NCBI GenBank assembly: GCA_000252525.1
Contig: JH611157.1
Location: 1 to 64,000, forward strand
From: SAR86 cluster bacterium SAR86A
Lineage (GTDB): Bacteria; Pseudomonadota; Gammaproteobacteria; Magnimaribacterales; D2472
Direction: 5' to 3'
Length of the DNA stretch: 64,000 bases
The notes below the pieces were generated by a model. That model saw only the letters and a list, made by a program, of their open reading frames with translations. It had not been told where the DNA came from and searched no databases. The position numbers and the translations under genes are program-made. Within the stretch, counting starts at the first letter, position 1. Each line of letters starts with the position of its first letter. Positions 51,669-64,000 of this stretch are shown in pieces.

Positions 51669-54099
51669 TATTCTCATTTAAAAATAATTCAAAATAAACA
51701 TTATCATCATCTTCAGTATCAACTTTGCCTGTTGTTTTATTAACTTTTGCAAAAGATATGTCTTCGGGAATTACTTTTTTGCTAACATCCAGTGACGGCA
51801 GTTCGTTTTCCATATAATTAAGCCAAATAGGCAGTGCAATTGTAGAACCATATTCGTCCTTGCCTAACGAGGTAAAATCATCAGTTCCCACCCACACAGT
51901 TGTTACAAGATCTTCATGAAATCCAGAAAACCAAGTACTAACAGAATCATTTGTTGTGCCAGTTTTTCCTCCTATATCATTTCTTTGTAAAAAAGCAGAC
52001 TTTCTTCCTGCAACACCATTCCTCATAAATCCCTCTAAAGTATCTTTTATTAAGTATGAAATTCTTTGATCAATGACTTTTTCCTTTTTATTCAATGGTT
52101 CGAGAATGTAGTATGGATATTTAACATTCATCTCAAGGGTGTCTAGCCAAGGAAAAGCACTAATATTCTGATTGTTTACCTTTACCAAATAATCATCATG
52201 AGAGAAGATAATATTTCCATCTCTATCTATTATTTTGTCAATGTAATGAATGTCAGGTATGAAACCATTTGATGCAATAACGCTAAAAGCTCTAACCATT
52301 TCTGCTGGAGAAAAATTTCCAGAACCTAGGGCAAGAGATAAATCATTTGGTAATCTTGATTTTGTATATCCAAAATTTTCTAAATAATCTTTAGATTTTT
52401 CAATACCAAGCTCCCTAAGCAATTTAATAGAAACAATGTTTACAGACTTCGTCAGGGCTTCTCTTAATGAAATTGGTCCATAGAATTTACCTGTATAATT
52501 TTGAGGTCTCCAAATACTTTCAAGGTTTTCATCTTCAAATGAGATAGGTGCGTCATTAATTAGAGTAGACAAATTATAACCATTAGCTAAACCGGAAGCG
52601 TAAATGAATGGCTTAAAACTAGATCCAGATTGTGGATAGGAAAGTCTTACCCTGTCAAAATTACTTGAATTAAAATTTTTACCTCCATGATATGCAACAA
52701 CCTCACCAGTGTTTGGATTAACAGAAATAATAGATGATTCCGCTTCAGGGATTTGGTCTAATGTGTAAAAGTCAATATTATTTTTAAGATATACAAGATC
52801 TCCAAAATTTAATATGTCTTTAAAGTCTTCCGGCCTTGGTCCTAATTCATCAATTGAAATTTGAGACCTAGCCCATGAATATTCATTTGACCAATTAACT
52901 TCAATCATTTCAAAATTCTGGTCAATCGAAAAAAATCTATTCTGTTCAACTTTAATAACTAATGCTGTTTTATGATTTTTAAAATAAGGAAATGAATTAA
53001 AAGTCGAGCTTATTTGATTTGAAATATCATTGGTATCTAAATCAATTTCATCAAAATATTTATCTTTAATTAGAAAATTTAAGTCAAGATTTTCTAAAGA
53101 TATTTTTTGAGTCTCGTTAAAGAGATATGCAAAATTAGATGGGTTTCTCCATCCATGTCTTTTATCATAATCAAAAAGCTGTTCCATCATGCTTGATTTT
53201 GCAGCCAATTGTGAATTGGAGTTGATTGTTGTAAAAACTGACCACCCCTCCTTATATGCTCTTAGTCCATATCTTTTTATTATGTCTTGCCTAGCAAGTT
53301 CAGAGATATAATTTGCTTCAACATCATATAAATTTATATTATTAGCAATTTTTAAGTCTTGAGATACGGCTTCTTTATATTGTATTTCATCGATATATCC
53401 TAATAAAAGCATCCTTGATAAGATCCAATTCCTTCTCAGTTTTGTCCTCCTCGGATCCTTAACAGGATTTACTCTTGATGGAAGTTGAGCAAGAGCAGCA
53501 ATAGTTGCTGATTCTGAAATACTTAATTCTTTTAGATTTTTATCAAAATATGTATTTGCTGCAGCCTCAATGCCATATGATCTATTTCCTAAAAATATTC
53601 GATTTACGTAGAGTTCAAAAATTTCCTCTTTTTCTAAATTACCTTCTAGTTCAAGTGCGAGGAATATTTCTTTTATCTTTCTGATAACGGTTTGTTCTCT
53701 TGTTAATAAATAGCCTCTAACAACTTGCATCGTAATTGTTCCACCGCCACCCTCACATCCAGATGGTCTTAAGCATCTTATAAAAGATCTGATTAAACCT
53801 GTATAACTAATGCCTTGATGATTAAAAAAATTATCATCTTCAGCAGCAAGGAAAGCATTTTTAATGTTTTCAGGAATTTCAGTAAAAGTAATTGATCTTC
53901 TTTTAATTTCTCCAAATTCACCAATCAAAATGCCGTCTTTCGTATATACTTTTAAAGGCATTTGAAGTTCGGCCTCATCAACGAGTTTAATTTTTGGTAA
54001 AGAAGGTTTTAAATAAGCATTAGTTGCCAGAATTAAAATGATTGCAAATAAACATATAAAAATTCCAAAGTAAAAAGAATATTTGACGATTTTTTGCAT
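51658..54099 (-). CDS. mrcA: Penicillin-binding protein 1A
   Basis: AAEDDNFFNHQGISYTGLIRSF, GGGTITMQVVRG, transpeptidase SGSSFKPFIYASGL, GKTGTTNDSVSTWFSGF. Confidence 0.94.
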   Translation of the reverse strand: MQKIVKYSFYFGIFICLFAIILILATNAYLKPSLPKIKLVDEAELQMPLKVYTKDGILIGEFGEIKRRSITFTEIPENIKNAFLAAEDDNFFNHQGISYTGLIRSFIRCLRPSGCEGGGGTITMQVVRGYLLTREQTVIRKIKEIFLALELEGNLEKEEIFELYVNRIFLGNRSYGIEAAANTYFDKNLKELSISESATIAALAQLPSRVNPVKDPRRTKLRRNWILSRMLLLGYIDEIQYKEAVSQDLKIANNINLYDVEANYISELARQDIIKRYGLRAYKEGWSVFTTINSNSQLAAKSSMMEQLFDYDKRHGWRNPSNFAYLFNETQKISLENLDLNFLIKDKYFDEIDLDTNDISNQISSTFNSFPYFKNHKTALVIKVEQNRFFSIDQNFEMIEVNWSNEYSWARSQISIDELGPRPEDFKDILNFGDLVYLKNNIDFYTLDQIPEAESSIISVNPNTGEVVAYHGGKNFNSSNFDRVRLSYPQSGSSFKPFIYASGLANGYNLSTLINDAPISFEDENLESIWRPQNYTGKFYGPISLREALTKSVNIVSIKLLRELGIEKSKDYLENFGYTKSRLPNDLSLALGSGNFSPAEMVRAFSVIASNGFIPDIHYIDKIIDRDGNIIFSHDDYLVKVNNQNISAFPWLDTLEMNVKYPYYILEPLNKKEKVIDQRISYLIKDTLEGFMRNGVAGRKSAFLQRNDIGGKTGTTNDSVSTWFSGFHEDLVTTVWVGTDDFTSLGKDEYGSTIALPIWLNYMENELPSLDVSKKVIPEDISFAKVNKTTGKVDTEDDDNVYFELFLNENINF

Positions 54100-54197
54100 A
54101 CTTTATTTTAATTCTTAAACCACTGATAATAAATCATTTAGCATTTAAAAAAGTCTTTTTCCTTGCTTAAGTGTTAAAATCTTCAAAAATTTTAACT

Positions 54198-54701
54198 ATG
54201 AACATTTTTATTGTTGGTCCAATGGGTTCCGGAAAGTCCACCGTCGGTAAAATTATATCTGATGAGTTATTTATGAACTTTTTTGATACTGATGAAGAAA
54301 TAGAAACAAGAACAGGTGCATCTATTGATTGGATCTTTGATCTTGAAGGAGAAGAAGGTTTCAGGAAAAGAGAAAGTGCTATATTGACAGAGATGGTTGA
54401 AAAAAACTCTATTGTTTTGTCTACAGGGGGTGGCATCATACTATCAGAAGAAAACAGAGAACTTTTATCATCAAGAGGAACAGTTTTTTATCTTGCTACA
54501 CCCATATATGTTCAAATAGAAAGAACTGCTAAGGATAAAGATAGACCTTTATTAAAGGACGGGGATCCCGAAGAAATTCTAACTAAACTTCATAATAATA
54601 GACAAAACCTATATGAATCAGTTGCAGATCATGTTGTTGATACCGAGAATAAATCAAGTCAAGAAGTCGCATCAGAAATTGTTAAGTTAATTAAGAGCTA
54701 G
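54198..54701 (+). CDS. aroK: Shikimate kinase
   Basis: MNIFIVGPMGSGKSTVGKII P-loop; start refined to ATG 54198; LSTGGGIILSEENR. Confidence 0.95.
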   Translation: MNIFIVGPMGSGKSTVGKIISDELFMNFFDTDEEIETRTGASIDWIFDLEGEEGFRKRESAILTEMVEKNSIVLSTGGGIILSEENRELLSSRGTVFYLATPIYVQIERTAKDKDRPLLKDGDPEEILTKLHNNRQNLYESVADHVVDTENKSSQEVASEIVKLIKS

Positions 54702-54704
54702 ATT

Positions 54705-55769
54705 ATGATTGAATTATCAGCAGGAAAGGCAAATACAAAATATAAAATATATATTTCAAAGACTGCTCTAACTAAAAAAGTATTAAATCAAAATATTGAT
54801 AAAGATAAGAAAATTTTAATTATTACCGATTCTGGTATTCCTAAAAAATATATTAAAGAACTTAAAAAACAACTAATAAATAAGTCGGTATATGTTCATT
54901 CAATTGATAGCGGGGAAAAATCAAAATCCTTTCGAACATATCAACAAATTATTAATAAGTTAATTGATTTAGAATTTTCTAGGTCTGATTTAATAATTGC
55001 TTTTGGTGGAGGTGTGGTAGGTGATATATCCGGCTTTTGTGCCTCTTCTTTTTTAAGAGGAATTGATTACATACAGATTCCAACAACACTTCTTGCCCAA
55101 GTTGACTCTTCTGTAGGAGGCAAAACAGCTATCAATGTACCTCAAGGAAAAAATTTAGTTGGAGCATTTTATAATCCACGTGTTGTATTAATATCTACTG
55201 TTTATCTTAAAACTCTAAGCGAAAGAGAATATAAATCAGGATTGGGCGAAGTTGTAAAATATTCATTAATTGGAAATAAAAGGCTCAAAAAGTTATTAGA
55301 AGAGAATGCTGAAAAGGTTATTAATCGTGATGACAAAATTTTAATAAAAATTATTGAGGAATCAATTAAAACAAAATCTAAGATTGTTACTAAAGATGAG
55401 AAAGAGAGTGGTATTAGAGCAATTCTAAATTTTGGACATACATTTGGACATGCTATTGAAGCATTTAATAAATATAAAAATCTTTCGCATGGTGCTGCAA
55501 TAACTCTTGGAATGATTATCGCCTCTAAGATTTCATACTATGAGGGTCATATAAAAAATCATCAATTGGATAATATTATAAATATGATTGACTCTCTTAA
55601 TCTGGATACTGATTATTCAAAATATAATTACTCCGATCTAATTAAGTATGTAAAATCAGACAAAAAAATTTCTAAAGGCAAGTTGAATCTAGTTTTAATT
55701 AACAAGCAACTTAAAGCTTTTAAGACCGCAAAATTTGACAAAAAAAATGTAATGCGAGTATTTAGTTAG
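54705..55769 (+). CDS. aroB: 3-dehydroquinate synthase
   Basis: AFGGGVVGDISGFCASSFLRGIDYIQIPTTLLAQVDSSVGGKTAIN, NFGHTFGHAIE. Confidence 0.97.
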   Translation: MIELSAGKANTKYKIYISKTALTKKVLNQNIDKDKKILIITDSGIPKKYIKELKKQLINKSVYVHSIDSGEKSKSFRTYQQIINKLIDLEFSRSDLIIAFGGGVVGDISGFCASSFLRGIDYIQIPTTLLAQVDSSVGGKTAINVPQGKNLVGAFYNPRVVLISTVYLKTLSEREYKSGLGEVVKYSLIGNKRLKKLLEENAEKVINRDDKILIKIIEESIKTKSKIVTKDEKESGIRAILNFGHTFGHAIEAFNKYKNLSHGAAITLGMIIASKISYYEGHIKNHQLDNIINMIDSLNLDTDYSKYNYSDLIKYVKSDKKISKGKLNLVLINKQLKAFKTAKFDKKNVMRVFS

Positions 55770-58700
55770 GCTGCATTAGCTGTAGTAGCTTTCAGCAAAT
55801 CTTGAATATTTGAGGCAGCTGGAACAATAAGCCAAAAATGCGGTTCATACTTGTCAAAATCATCTAATATATTCTTAGCTTTTTTGCTTTGAGTATTTTC
55901 GAAATGTTTCTTGATTATTTCTTTTAAATGTTTTCTATGAGGTTGCATCTCTTCAGTTGTAATTCTCTCTAATCCAACTAGAGATCTATTGCACTTATCA
56001 AAAAAAGTTCTATCTTCATCAAGAACATATGCAAAGCCACCTGTCATACCAGCAGCAAAATTTAAACCTACAGACCCTAAAACTGTGACATGACCCCCAG
56101 TCATATATTCACAACAATGATCTCCTGCACCTTCAATAACAGCTTTTGCACCTGAATTTCTAACACCAAACCTTTCTCCAGCAGAGCCAGAGACAAAAAT
56201 TTCTCCACCTGTTGCTCCATACAAGCATGTATTTCCTACCAAAATAGTTTTTTCATTATTTGAAACAAAGTCAGCATTATTTTTTACAACAATTTTGCCA
56301 CCATTCATACCTTTACCGACATAGTCATTTGCATCTCCGTCTAAAATTAAATTTAAACCATTTGCATTCCAACAACCAAAACTTTGTCCAGCTGAACCTT
56401 TAAATTTTAGTTCAATAATTTTTTTTAACCCCATTTCTCCATATTTCTCAGCGATATATCCTGAAATGTTTGCTCCAACAGAACGATCAGTATTTTGTAT
56501 TTGATATTTAAATGTCCCTCCTATGTCCTTTTCAATATTTTTACTTATTTGGGCAAATATTTTTTTGGATAGTTCAGCTTTGTCCCAAGGATCGTTTCTA
56601 GAGACTTTACAAAAATGTGCTTCATCAATGTCTTTATCTGAAAACAAAATCTGAGAAAGATTTATACTTTTTAAATAACTCTCAATGTCTTTAAGCTGAT
56701 ACAAATATTTTGTCTGGCCAATGATTTCTTCAAGATTTTTTACACCAAGCAAGCTTAAATATTTTCGAACATCATCAGCAATAAAATTAAAGTAATTCAT
56801 TACTTTTTCTTTCTCACCAATAAAATGCTGATTAATTAAATCTTTTCTTTGAGTTGCTACTCCAGTTGCACAATTATTTAAATGACAAATCCTAAGATAT
56901 TTGCATCCCATAGCTATCATGGGTCCTGTTCCAAATCCAAAAGATTCAGCTCCTAACATAGCTGCTTTGATAACATCAAGACCAGTTTTCATTCCACCAT
57001 CAGCTTGCAATCTAATCTTATGTCTTAAACCGCTATCTCTTAGACTTTGGTGTGCTTCTGCAAGGCCTAATTCCCATGGAGAACCAGCATATCTTATGGA
57101 AGTTAGTGGACTTGCACCTGTACCACCATCATGACCCGATATTGTTATTAAGTCCGCGTAAGCTTTCGCAACACCTGACGCAATTGTTCCTACTCCTGGT
57201 TCGGATACTAGCTTCACAGAAACTAATGCTTTTGAATTTACTTGCTTTAAATCGAAGATTAGTTGCGCTAAATCCTCAATTGAGTAAATATCATGGTGAG
57301 GTGGTGGAGATATTAAGGTTACGCCTGGAGTTGAATATCTCAACTCAGCAATTAATTTATCGACTTTACCTCCAGGCAACTGTCCACCCTCTCCAGGTTT
57401 CGCTCCTTGAGCAATTTTAATTTGAAGCACTTCCGCGTTGACTAAATAATGTGGCGTAACTCCAAACCTTCCTGATGCAATCTGCTTAATTTTTGACATT
57501 TTAGAAGTGCCATATCTTTCTTTAGCTTCCCCACCTTCGCCAGAATTAGATCTTGAGCCCAAACTATTCATAGCTTCTGCTAAAGTTTCATGTGCTTTTG
57601 GTGAAAGAGCACCTAAACTCATTCCAGCAGAATCAAATCTTTTCAAGATTTTTTTGCTTGATTCAACTTTTGTTAATTTTGTGGTTTTTTTTGGAAATTT
57701 TATTCCAAGAATATCTCTTAGCATTGCTGGAGGTCTTTTATCAACTAGATCTGCGTATTCTTGATAGACACTTTGAGAACCAGTTGAAACAGCTTCTTGA
57801 AGTTTTTTTACTATTTCAGGATTATAAGTATGATACTCTCCTCCGTGCACATACTTAAGCAGACCACCAACACTTATCTCAGATAAATTAGATCTAGAAT
57901 ATTCATCTAACATTCTTAATTCATTATCAATGTCTTTAAAAGATTTACCACCAATTCTGCTTGTTGTGTTTGTAAAACAAAGATCTACAACTTCATCACT
58001 CAATCCAACAATTTCAAAAAGCTGAGAGCCTCTATAACTGGATATTGAAGAGATTCCCATCTTTGAAATTATTTTTAAAATACCTTTGTTAATACCTTTT
58101 CTATACCTTGCGCAATTCTCATGTGGAGAACCCTTCAATTCATTTCTATCTGACAAATCTAATATCGTTTGATATGCAAGTGTTGGGTATACAGCAGTTG
58201 CGCCAAATCCTATCAAACATGCTAATTGATGTGTATCTCTTGCAGATGAAGTTGTTACAACTAAATTAGCATCTGATCTTAAGCCCAAAGCAACGAGTTT
58301 TTGATGAACACATCCAACAGCCAATAAAGCATTAATAGGTAATTTATTTTTTCTAGGAAGTTTTTCGATTAAATGAATAATAACCTTTCCTTGTTGTACG
58401 TTTTTAATTACTTTTTCTTGTAAATCCTCAAGAGCCTGTTTGAGGTTTATATTTGATGAATAATCAAGATTTATATCTATTGATTCAAAATGTTTGTTAT
58501 TAATTATTGATTGAAGTTTTTTAAAAGAAAGAATCGGAGATGTAGTAACCAACCTTTTGGCGTGATCTGGGGTCTCATCAAACACATTAAGCTCTGGTCC
58601 ATAACAAGTTTCGAGGGACATAACGCTTGACTCTCTTAATGAATCTATTGGAGGGTTGGTAACTTGAGCAAATTGTTGCCTAAAATAGTCATATATTTGT

Positions 58701-60199
58701 CGATGCATCTTACTCATAACAGCAAGTGCTGTATCATCTCCCATTGAGCCGGTACCCTCATTAGACTCTATGGCTAATGGTTTAATTACTGAAGTTCTTT
58801 CTTCTTTGTGTAATAAAAATAATTTTGATGAAATATTAAAGTCATGCGAATCAATTTTTTTAAGTCCTGGTCCTTCATATTTATCAAGACTAGACTCAAT
58901 ATAAACCGTTTGTTCTTTTAACCATTCTCGATATGGTAATTTAGACTTTAAATCATCATCTATTTGATCTTGGTTATAAATATCACCAGTAAAAGTATTT
59001 ATTGCAAGAATCCCGCCCGGAGTTACACGTCCTTTCTTTAGGATATTTTCATTTTTGATCGGATTTACTCCTGTCTCTGAAGCAATAGTAATAAAATTAT
59101 CTTTATCAATTTGATATCTTGCTGGTCTTAGACCATTTCTATCGAGCATGCATACAGCCCATTTTCCATCTGTCATCACAATACCTGCTGGCCCATCCCA
59201 AGGCTCCATATGCATTGAGTTATATTCATGAAAGCTTCTTACATCTGGATCTAACAAATATGAATTCTGCCATGCAGGAGGCATAACCATTCTAATTGCT
59301 CTAAATAGCTTTACTCCTCCATTAATCAGTATCTCAATCATGTTATCTAATGCAGAAGAATCTGATCCCTTTTCATTAACAAGCTCTTTAAAGTTTTGAA
59401 TCTTAGGAATTCTTGGGCTTTTGAATTTAGATGATCTTGCTTTAACCCAATTTCGATTTCCCCTGATTGCGTTAATTTCCCCGTTATGGGCTAGAAGTCG
59501 AAAAGGTTGAGCAAGATGCCATCTTGGATGAGTATTTGTTGAGAATCTTTGATGAAATACACATATTGAAGATCGAAAATTAGGTGACTTAAGGTCTAAG
59601 TAAAATTCTTTAATCGCATTTGGAAGCATGAGGCCTTTGTAGACAATTGTTTTAGATGACAGACTACAAAAATAAAGTTTTTCATCATCACTGTATATCT
59701 CTTCGATAAGTTTTCTGGCTTGATATAGATTTGTTTCAAATTGCTCCTCATAAAATGTCGCATCATTGGATTGAATGAACAGTTGGTATATGTTGGGTAA
59801 GCAATCTAGAGCAATTTCTCCAAGAATTTTTTTATTAAGAGGCACTTTCCTTAAAGCGGTTAAGCTTAGGCTCTCTTTTTTTAGTATTTTTTTTATTTTA
59901 GGAAGAACTAAATCTATTTCGTGATCTAAAAAAATTTGTCCAATTGCAAATTCATCTTTAATTTTAATTGACTGTTCTTTTAGAAGCGCTTCTTCAAAAA
60001 AATCTTTATCTAGGTCTACCAAAATTCCGCATCCATCCCCAGTCTTTCCATCAGCGCCGATGGCTCCCCTGTGAGTCATACTCTCTAGAGCATTTATAGA
60101 TTTGATTACAATGTCATGTGATTTTTTGCCATTTATATGAGCAATAAGACCAAATCCACAATTGTCTCTAAAGTCATTTTTTGAAATAAGTTTAGACAT
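55766..60199 (-). CDS. gltB: Glutamate synthase (NADPH) large chain
   Basis: NCGFGLIAHINGKKSHDIV class II amidotransferase N-terminus, FQRFSTNTHPRW-type motif, SISGHDGGTGASPLTSI, GAGDHCCEYMTGG; ATG at 60199 (MSKLIS) preferred over track start 60229. Confidence 0.96.
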   Translation of the reverse strand: MSKLISKNDFRDNCGFGLIAHINGKKSHDIVIKSINALESMTHRGAIGADGKTGDGCGILVDLDKDFFEEALLKEQSIKIKDEFAIGQIFLDHEIDLVLPKIKKILKKESLSLTALRKVPLNKKILGEIALDCLPNIYQLFIQSNDATFYEEQFETNLYQARKLIEEIYSDDEKLYFCSLSSKTIVYKGLMLPNAIKEFYLDLKSPNFRSSICVFHQRFSTNTHPRWHLAQPFRLLAHNGEINAIRGNRNWVKARSSKFKSPRIPKIQNFKELVNEKGSDSSALDNMIEILINGGVKLFRAIRMVMPPAWQNSYLLDPDVRSFHEYNSMHMEPWDGPAGIVMTDGKWAVCMLDRNGLRPARYQIDKDNFITIASETGVNPIKNENILKKGRVTPGGILAINTFTGDIYNQDQIDDDLKSKLPYREWLKEQTVYIESSLDKYEGPGLKKIDSHDFNISSKLFLLHKEERTSVIKPLAIESNEGTGSMGDDTALAVMSKMHRQIYDYFRQQFAQVTNPPIDSLRESSVMSLETCYGPELNVFDETPDHAKRLVTTSPILSFKKLQSIINNKHFESIDINLDYSSNINLKQALEDLQEKVIKNVQQGKVIIHLIEKLPRKNKLPINALLAVGCVHQKLVALGLRSDANLVVTTSSARDTHQLACLIGFGATAVYPTLAYQTILDLSDRNELKGSPHENCARYRKGINKGILKIISKMGISSISSYRGSQLFEIVGLSDEVVDLCFTNTTSRIGGKSFKDIDNELRMLDEYSRSNLSEISVGGLLKYVHGGEYHTYNPEIVKKLQEAVSTGSQSVYQEYADLVDKRPPAMLRDILGIKFPKKTTKLTKVESSKKILKRFDSAGMSLGALSPKAHETLAEAMNSLGSRSNSGEGGEAKERYGTSKMSKIKQIASGRFGVTPHYLVNAEVLQIKIAQGAKPGEGGQLPGGKVDKLIAELRYSTPGVTLISPPPHHDIYSIEDLAQLIFDLKQVNSKALVSVKLVSEPGVGTIASGVAKAYADLITISGHDGGTGASPLTSIRYAGSPWELGLAEAHQSLRDSGLRHKIRLQADGGMKTGLDVIKAAMLGAESFGFGTGPMIAMGCKYLRICHLNNCATGVATQRKDLINQHFIGEKEKVMNYFNFIADDVRKYLSLLGVKNLEEIIGQTKYLYQLKDIESYLKSINLSQILFSDKDIDEAHFCKVSRNDPWDKAELSKKIFAQISKNIEKDIGGTFKYQIQNTDRSVGANISGYIAEKYGEMGLKKIIELKFKGSAGQSFGCWNANGLNLILDGDANDYVGKGMNGGKIVVKNNADFVSNNEKTILVGNTCLYGATGGEIFVSGSAGERFGVRNSGAKAVIEGAGDHCCEYMTGGHVTVLGSVGLNFAAGMTGGFAYVLDEDRTFFDKCNRSLVGLERITTEEMQPHRKHLKEIIKKHFENTQSKKAKNILDDFDKYEPHFWLIVPAASNIQDLLKATTANAA

Positions 60200-60226
60200 A
60201 CTAAAAGTGTGAAACATATAGTATAA

Positions 60227-61938
<1,712 letters not shown>

Positions 61939-61939
<1 letters not shown>

Positions 61940-62973
61940 TGAACTCAGATTCGTCATTTCTAAAAGCATTAAATAAAGAAAGTCTCCCAACACCTCCCAT
62001 ATGGTATATGCGTCAAGCAGGAAGATATATGCCTGAGTACCAAAATGTTAGAAAAAAATTTAAAAATTTTTTAGATATGTGTAAAGAGCCAGATATATGT
62101 TGTGAGCTTGCATTACAGCCTATTAATGCATTTGAATTGGATGCTGCAATCCTATTCTCAGACATCTTAACAATTCCTGATTCTTTTGGGCTTGGTGTTG
62201 AGTTTGTTGAAAAAGAAGGCCCTGTTTTTAATAATCCTATTAATTCCAGTACTGATATTAGCAATCTAGATCACTTTGATCCTGAGAGTTTAGATTATGT
62301 TTACAAGGCAGTTAAAAATATTAAAAACTCTCTGTCAGAAGAAATTCCTTTAATTGGATTCTGTGGAAGCCCTTGGACTTTAGCTGCATATTCAATAGAG
62401 GGAAGATCATCAAAAGACTTTGAGAAGACATTAGGCTTTTTAGAATCAAATCAAAAAGATGTTCATAATTTATTAACAAAATATACTGATGCATGTTTTT
62501 TATACTTAAGAAGGCAAGTTCAGTCTGGTGCTGATGTGATTCAGATATTTGATTCATGGGCAAATCTGCTTACAAAAGAAGGTCTTATTGAATATTCTTT
62601 TAATTATATAAATGCTTTGATTTCAGCTTTAAAACTAGATCCTGTAACAAAAAATATCCCAGTGATTGTTTTTGCTCGAAATCCAAAATGTAACATCGAA
62701 GAATTAATTAATACTTCTGCTGACTGCATAAGTCTGTTCTGGTCAATGAATGATTTGAATTTTGAGGTAGCTAAAAATAAGGTTGCTATCCAAGGTAACC
62801 TTGATCCAAAAATTCTACTTGAAAGTGATGAAACAATAAAAAGGGAGACCTATAAAATTCTTGAAAGATTTAAAGAATATCCTGGTTATATTTTTAATTT
62901 GGGACATGGAATAACTCCAGATATTAGTCCCGATAAAATTAAATATTTAACAAATATTGTCAGAGAGTATTAG
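61939..62973 (+). CDS. hemE: Uroporphyrinogen decarboxylase
   Basis: PPIWYMRQAGRYMPEYQNVR, LFSDILTIPDSFGLGVEF, GFCGSPWTLAAYSIEG, NLGHGITPD. Confidence 0.97.
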
Positions 62974-63845
62974 TTTTCCCACAATCTTATTAAACCCTCT
63001 TGAGTGCATGATGCAATAAGCTTCCCATCTCTTGAAAAAATAGAACCTCTTGAGAATCCTCTTGCATTTCTAGTTACAGGACTGTCTATGGAATATAAAA
63101 ACCATCCATCTAAATCTAATTTTCTGTGGAACCACATCGCATGATCCAGACTAGCATTTTGAAGATTTTTAGTTAAAAAGTTTACACCAACAGAATTGTT
63201 GGCAGCACCTAAAAGTCCCATATCAGATATATACAATAAGAAAGCCTGTTGAATAACTTGGTCCTCAGGAAGTGAACCATCTGTTTTAATCCAAGTATTT
63301 TTATATGGTGGCATTCTCTCCGGTTTAAAATAATTTTGGTGTTCAACTGGTCGCATCTCAATTTCCCTTTGTTTTATGAACATTGGCATATCTTCTTTTT
63401 TCATTTTAAGTTCTTTAAGAATTTCTTCTCTAATTTCTTGCTCGCTTTTGAGTGATTCTGGCTCAGGAACATCTGGCATTTCAATTTGGTGCTCAAGCCC
63501 TTTTTCTCTTTTTTGAAATGATATAGAACAATTAAATATTGCTTCGCCTTCTTGTATAGCTTTAACACTTCTAGTCGTAAAGCTTTTTCCATCTCTTATT
63601 CGGTCAACGGTAAATGTAATAGATTTATCCATATTTCCAGGTCTTAAAAAATAAGAATGATATGAATGAGCAAAATGCTCTACGTCAATGGTTTTGTATG
63701 CTGCTATCAAGGTCTGAGCCATTACTTGACCACCAAATATTCTCTTGTAACCTACATTTTTTCCATTCCAAGAAAATATATCCCTATCTATTTTTTCAAG
63801 CTCAAATAACTCTAAAGATTTTTTTAGAACCGATTTTTTATTCAT
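62970..63845 (-). CDS. tesB: Acyl-CoA thioesterase II
   Basis: RIFGGQVMAQTLIAAYKTI, HSYHSYFLRPGN, SLDHAMWFHR, GSIFSRDGKLIASCTQEGLIR. Confidence 0.94.
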   Translation of the reverse strand: MNKKSVLKKSLELFELEKIDRDIFSWNGKNVGYKRIFGGQVMAQTLIAAYKTIDVEHFAHSYHSYFLRPGNMDKSITFTVDRIRDGKSFTTRSVKAIQEGEAIFNCSISFQKREKGLEHQIEMPDVPEPESLKSEQEIREEILKELKMKKEDMPMFIKQREIEMRPVEHQNYFKPERMPPYKNTWIKTDGSLPEDQVIQQAFLLYISDMGLLGAANNSVGVNFLTKNLQNASLDHAMWFHRKLDLDGWFLYSIDSPVTRNARGFSRGSIFSRDGKLIASCTQEGLIRLWEN

Positions 63846-63850
63846 AAGAT

Positions 63851-64000
63851 TTAAGTTGCGCTCAGACCTCCATCTATTAACAATTCCGTCCCTGTTATAA
63901 AAGATGATTCATCAGAAGCTAGAAAAACAGCTGCATTAGCAATGTCTTTAGGTTCAGCAAGTTTTCTAATTGGAATCTGTTGGATAAGCTTCTGTTCAAT
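63851..64000 (-). CDS. Short-chain dehydrogenase/reductase, C-terminal fragment (runs off the window)
   Basis: Reverse-strand translation ...[45 protein letters not shown]. Confidence 0.9.
   Translation of the reverse strand: MEQKLIQQIPIRKLAEPKDIANAAVFLASDESSFITGTELLIDGGLSAT

Noticed and set aside
57052-57420. 122-aa ORF on + strand inside gltB
   Set aside because: Leu-rich antisense ORF opposite conserved GltB sequence; no evidence of independent function.

Overview
AT-rich, gene-dense 64 kb chromosomal segment of a streamlined gammaproteobacterium. Low GC, tiny intergenic gaps and many start/stop overlaps suggest a marine SAR86-like organism, but taxonomy is inference. Nearly all content is core metabolism: uvrC-pgi-pyrF-ihfB-rpsA-cmk-aroA-tyrA-pheA-serC-gyrA, pntAA/AB/B, ubiG-(mupP/gph)-yciK, alkA-like/rluB/scpB/scpA, DAHP synthase, an RND pump, xseB-ispA-dxs, pgpA/GlpD-like/thiL/thiolase, nth-glyA-nrdR-ribD-ribBA-ribH-nusB, purA-hflC-hflK-miaA-glnK, waaA and a glycan/lipid cluster, ilvE, algC, slmA, PBP1A, aroK-aroB, gltB, gltD, hemE, tesB. 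I saw no rRNA, tRNA, CRISPR array, prophage or intact IS element. Most interesting observations: (1) GltD carries an in-frame ~79-aa N-terminal extension resembling the N-terminal DNA-binding region of a phage-type tyrosine integrase, and gltB is divergent from gltD across a repeat-rich promoter; (2) a tandem-DnaT-domain protein is encoded with a lambda-P-like protein, a candidate domesticated phage-type helicase loader; (3) a pair of NrdR-box-like palindromes lies between scpA and the DAHP synthase gene, with nrdR in the same window; (4) a small uncharacterised surface-glycan/lipid cluster includes an alpha/alpha-toroid protein; (5) several conserved operons have lost members (hfq/hflX, ribE, pilMNOPQ). 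Product calls come from reading protein motifs by eye; no database searches were run.
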